From contig NZ_JAYESJ010000001.1 of NCBI RefSeq assembly GCF_034720595.1, positions 956,001 to 1,020,000 on the forward strand: DNA of 64,000 nucleotides, in the 5' to 3' direction. Origin of the DNA: Rhizobium sp. CC-YZS058 (GTDB lineage Bacteria > Pseudomonadota > Alphaproteobacteria > Rhizobiales > Rhizobiaceae). Positions within the stretch are counted from its first letter, which is position 1, and each line of letters starts with the position of its first letter. Shown here piece after piece: positions 61,199-64,000 of this stretch. Both the position numbers and the translations under genes were made by a program. Below the pieces are notes generated by a model. It saw only the letters and a program-made list of their open reading frames with translations, did not search any database and was not told the origin of the DNA.

Positions 61199-62173
61199 TC
61201 AAGGATAGGCCTGCTTGAGGATCAGGTCGTAGAGCAGCGTCGCGCTTGGCGGCAGCGCCCGGCCGGCGGCGGTGATCAGGCTGTAGGGGCGGATGCGGAT
61301 GCGGTGGCGAATCGGCAGGCGGCGGATTTCGCCGAGCGGCGTGCCGTTGTCGGCAACGAGCGCCGCCACGTCGCGCGCAACGGCCGCGATCGCGTTCGTC
61401 TCCTTGACGATCGAGAGCGTCAGGATGGTGGAGGAGGTGTTGATCACCGTTTTCGGAAGCGGGACGCCGGCCACGACGAAGCTTTCCTCCACCGCACGTC
61501 GCAGCAGCGTGCCCGGCGGCTGGAACACCCAGTCGTAGCGCAGCAGCATCTCCGGCGTGACCCGGGCTTCTTCAAGCAGCGGATGGTCACGCCGCACGAT
61601 CAGATCTACCGCCTCCTCGCCGATCTGCACCATGTTGAACAGCCGCGGGTCGAGGTCGTCGGGAACCCGGCCGATGACGAAATCGTGCCTGGCCGCCAAC
61701 AGTTCGCGCATCAGCACATTGCTGTTCTCGATCTGAATGTTGATCTCGATTCCCGGATAGGCGGCGGTGACCTGACGCATGGCCGGAACGGCGAGATGGA
61801 TGGCCGGCCCGGTGACCGAGCCGAGCGAGACCGAGCCGCCGCTTCCATATTTGAGCTCGGTAATCTCGCGCGCCGTTTCGCGCAGTTCGAGGAAGATGCT
61901 GCGGGCGCGGCGCGCCATGGCCCGGCCGAACTGGGTCAGCTCCACCCCGCGCGCCACCCGGGCGCAGAGCGGCGCCTTGAGGATCGCCTCGACCTCGCCG
62001 AGCAGACGGGAGGCCGCCGGCTGCGAAATGCCGAGGGCATCGGCCGCGGCGCTGATCTGACCATGTTCCTCGATGGCGAGAATCAAATGCAGGTGGTTCA
62101 TCTTCAGGCCGGACTTGAAGATGCTGCGCGCCGACGCATCGAAGCCGCTGTCCTGTTCCCTCGGTTGGTGCAT
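61199..62173 (-). CDS. gbpR: LysR-family regulator GbpR
   Basis: A 324-residue LysR regulator. The helix-turn-helix is LHLILAIEEHGQISAAADAL followed by GISQPAASRLLGEVEAILKA, preceded by an N-terminal extension (MHQPREQDSGFDASARSIFK) typical of GbpR. It is divergent from chvE as in Agrobacterium, where GbpR activates chvE when galactose, arabinose or related sugars are present. I start it at ATG 62173 with GAGGGGGTTCGG upstream. An earlier ATG falls inside the operator. Confidence 0.9.
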   Translation of the reverse strand: MHQPREQDSGFDASARSIFKSGLKMNHLHLILAIEEHGQISAAADALGISQPAASRLLGEVEAILKAPLCARVARGVELTQFGRAMARRARSIFLELRETAREITELKYGSGGSVSLGSVTGPAIHLAVPAMRQVTAAYPGIEINIQIENSNVLMRELLAARHDFVIGRVPDDLDPRLFNMVQIGEEAVDLIVRRDHPLLEEARVTPEMLLRYDWVFQPPGTLLRRAVEESFVVAGVPLPKTVINTSSTILTLSIVKETNAIAAVARDVAALVADNGTPLGEIRRLPIRHRIRIRPYSLITAAGRALPPSATLLYDLILKQAYP

Positions 62174-62224
62174 CCGAACCCCCTCGACCCTCAGCGTTAA
62201 CCAAAAATCACACTCTTGGCCCCT

Positions 62225-62244
62225 CATATACCCAAAAATGTATG
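62225..62244. promoter_or_regulatory. candidate GbpR operator before chvE
   Basis: CATATA-CCCAAAAA-TGTATG is an imperfect inverted repeat with one mismatch, and it has the T-N11-A spacing expected of LysR sites. It lies between gbpR and chvE. The 278-bp gap also includes a long untranslated leader before chvE without a gene. Confidence 0.5.
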
Positions 62245-62451
62245 GTGTTAGTGAAATATTGCATTTGACAGTTATGTGGATTGATTCCAGTTTGCGCCCA
62301 TGTGAGCCAACGCCTCGGGAGCGTTAGGGCTAGGAGGGCTTTCTTCAACCTTTTGCCTCTGCCGCGGGACACTCAGTCCCATGGTCGTTGCGCGCTGCAC
62401 ATATCCCGCTCTTTGCGTAAGCTGCGGGATCAACACTCAGGGAGAGATCAT

Positions 62452-63522
62452 ATGAAATTGGTAACTTCGCTCCTCGCCGCCGCCGCGATCAGCGTGGCGT
62501 CGTTCGTGGCGCCCGTCTTCGCGCAGGACAAGGGCACCGTCGGTATCTCGATGCCGACGAAGACGTCCACCCGCTGGATTTCCGACGGCGAAACGATGGA
62601 GAAGCTCTTCAAGGAAGCCGGCTACACCCCGGACCTCCAGTTCGCTGACGACGACATTCCGAACCAGCTCGCCCAGATCGAGAACATGGTGACCAAGGGC
62701 GCCAAGGTTCTGGTCATCGGCGCCATCGACGGCACGACGCTTTCGGACATTCTCGCCAAGGCTCATGAAGCCGGCGTCAAGGTCATCGCCTACGACCGCC
62801 TGATCCGCGATTCCGGCAATGTCGACTACTACGCCACCTTCGACAACTTCCAGGTCGGCGTTCTGCAGGCAACCTCGCTGGTCAACGGCCTGAAGGCAAA
62901 GTTCCCGGACACCAAGCCGTGGAACGTCGAGCTCTTCGGCGGTTCGCCGGACGACAACAACGCCTTCTTCTTCTACGACGGCGCCATGTCCGTTCTGCAG
63001 CCGATGATCGACAGCGGCGACATCGTCATCAAGTCCGGCCAGCAGGGCATGGACCAGGTCGGCACGCTGCGTTGGGACGGTGCGGTCGCTCAGGCCCGCA
63101 TGGAAAACCTGCTCTCCTCGACCTACACCGATGCCAAGGTCAATGGCGTTCTGTCGCCCTATGACGGCCTGTCCATCGGCATCCTGTCGGCTCTCAAGGG
63201 CGTCGGCTACGGCTCTGGCGACATGGCGATCCCGGTCGTCACCGGCCAGGACGCCGAGCTGCCTTCCGTCAAGTCGATCCTGTCCGACGAGCAGTACTCG
63301 ACCGTCTTCAAGGACACTCGCGAACTTGCCAAGGTCGCCGTCACCATGACCGACGCGATCCTCTCGGGCAAGGAACCGGAAGTCAACGACACGAAGACCT
63401 ACGACAACGGCGTCAAGGTCATCCCGTCCTACCTGCTGAAGCCGGTTGCCGTTGACAAGTCGAACGCCAAGGAAGTCCTGGTCGGCGCCGGCTACTACAC
63501 CGAAGACCAGATCAACAACTGA
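62452..63522 (+). CDS. chvE: multiple-sugar periplasmic binding protein ChvE
   Basis: A 356-residue sugar-binding protein. The signal peptide is [20 protein letters not shown] with cleavage near VFA-QD. The ChvE wording is clear: [60 protein letters not shown] and [19 protein letters not shown]. It binds aldoses and, in Agrobacterium, also senses plant sugars via VirA. ATG 62452 has GGGAGAGATCAT. GguA follows. Confidence 0.96.
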   Translation: MKLVTSLLAAAAISVASFVAPVFAQDKGTVGISMPTKTSTRWISDGETMEKLFKEAGYTPDLQFADDDIPNQLAQIENMVTKGAKVLVIGAIDGTTLSDILAKAHEAGVKVIAYDRLIRDSGNVDYYATFDNFQVGVLQATSLVNGLKAKFPDTKPWNVELFGGSPDDNNAFFFYDGAMSVLQPMIDSGDIVIKSGQQGMDQVGTLRWDGAVAQARMENLLSSTYTDAKVNGVLSPYDGLSIGILSALKGVGYGSGDMAIPVVTGQDAELPSVKSILSDEQYSTVFKDTRELAKVAVTMTDAILSGKEPEVNDTKTYDNGVKVIPSYLLKPVAVDKSNAKEVLVGAGYYTEDQINN

Positions 63523-63539
63523 TCGTCCGCCATCAGCGA

Positions 63540-63567
63540 GGGTCCGCGCCAGTGGCGCGGGCCCTTT
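63540..63567 (+). terminator. attenuator hairpin between chvE and gguA
   Basis: GGGTCCGCGCCA / TGGCGCGGGCCC forms a 12-bp stem with one G-U pair and is followed by TTT only. Located 18 bp after the chvE stop, it may reduce read-through to gguA or stabilise the chvE message. Confidence 0.6.
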
Positions 63568-63642
63568 CGGCATCATGAGGACGCTCCCCACCCGGTCGGG
63601 CCCGCCTCATTCGTGACGGTTCGGCCATTGGAACGCGAGATA

Positions 63643-64000
63643 ATGGACAAATACATTCTCGAAATGCGCGGCATCACCAAGACGTTTCCGGGCGTGAAAG
63701 CGCTCGACAACGTCAATCTGAAGGTCACCGAGGGCGAAATCCACGCACTGGTGGGCGAGAACGGTGCCGGCAAATCGACGCTGATGAAGGTGCTTTCCGG
63801 CGTCTATCCGGCCGGCAGCTATGACGGCGACATCTATTTCGACGGCGAGGTTCGCAAGTTCAGCGCCATTTCCGACAGCGAACACCTCGGCATCATCATC
63901 ATCCACCAGGAGCTCGCGCTCGTGCCGCTCCTGTCGATCGGCGAGAACATCTTCCTCGGCAACGAAGTGGCCACGAAGGGCGTCATCGACTGGAAGACGA
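63643..64000 (+). CDS. gguA: sugar ABC transporter ATP-binding protein GguA, N-terminal fragment
   Basis: About 119 codons are visible before the window ends. It starts [20 protein letters not shown], with Walker [21 protein letters not shown], and a Q-loop [20 protein letters not shown]. This is the first ATPase domain of the MglA/GguA class, which normally has two domains in about 510 residues. The ATG at 63643 follows GAACGCGAGATA. It serves ChvE with GguB, which should lie downstream. Confidence 0.92.
   Translation, partial: MDKYILEMRGITKTFPGVKALDNVNLKVTEGEIHALVGENGAGKSTLMKVLSGVYPAGSYDGDIYFDGEVRKFSAISDSEHLGIIIIHQELALVPLLSIGENIFLGNEVATKGVIDWKT

Overview
The window looks like a chromosomal segment of a Rhizobiaceae-type alphaproteobacterium (Rhizobium/Agrobacterium/Shinella relatives). 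The evidence is a high-GC sequence with few non-coding gaps and a set of family-typical loci: PhyR-NepR-EcfG general stress response, GbpR/ChvE/GguA sugar uptake, ThuAB, SmoEFGK-MtlK polyol catabolism, the rhizobial heme operon HmuSTUV, a CyaC-type redox cyclase and an iron-sulfur photolyase. No transposase, integrase, phage gene or CRISPR array was seen. The exact genus cannot be fixed from the sequence alone.

Layout. (1) 1-12660: reductive pyrimidine/hydantoin catabolism in two minus-strand blocks. Block one is hyuC, a MazE/MazF toxin-antitoxin pair, hydA, a small exported protein, an ABC ATPase and the start of a permease. Block two is preT-preA. Between them lie a divergent RutR-like TetR regulator, cyaC, a LysR regulator and a zinc-less alcohol dehydrogenase broken by an in-frame TAG. 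A similar inverted repeat precedes both catabolic blocks. (2) 12795-22974: sorbitol/mannitol regulon, with a SorC regulator, smoE-terminator-smoFGK-smoS-mtlK, a HAD phosphatase and a separated FGGY pentulose kinase. (3) 23269-28926: general stress locus. phyR diverges from nepR-ecfG, two HWE histidine kinases flank them, and two small membrane proteins follow. Promoters of the EcfG type (GGAAC-N16/17-CGTT) can be read directly in front of phyR, one kinase and the DUF883-like gene, with a weaker one before nepR.

(4) 28957-35090: heme import and use (hmuSTUV), divergent from a small exported protein and TonB, then a DUF2325 protein preceded by an AT-rich palindrome. (5) 35117-41932: DUF423 protein, group II truncated hemoglobin, a TetR/SMR efflux pair with an 18-bp operator, thuAB, photolyase plus an overlapping SDR, and tRNA-Arg(CCG). 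(6) 42196-45340: an unrecognised protein, a solitary 586-residue flagellin and a cupredoxin.

(7) 45591-51961: dipeptidase-dppABCDF on the minus strand. (8) 52224-59495: a lipoprotein hydrolase, the xylose importer xylFHG with a divergent ROK regulator and a clear operator, and iolG with an IolR-type site. (9) 59761-64000: small membrane protein, SemiSWEET, J-domain-like protein, and gbpR divergent from chvE-gguA, which runs off the end.

The overall theme is scavenging: pyrimidines, polyols, pentoses/aldoses, inositol, trehalose, dipeptides and heme, each with a local regulator. Several operators are visible as inverted repeats. No wholly novel multi-gene system was proven. The most unusual features are the toxin-antitoxin pair translationally coupled into the pyrimidine operon, the shared repeat linking both pyrimidine blocks, the enlarged orphan flagellin beside an unknown gene, and the paired TTCGCGAA sites beside the SemiSWEET gene.
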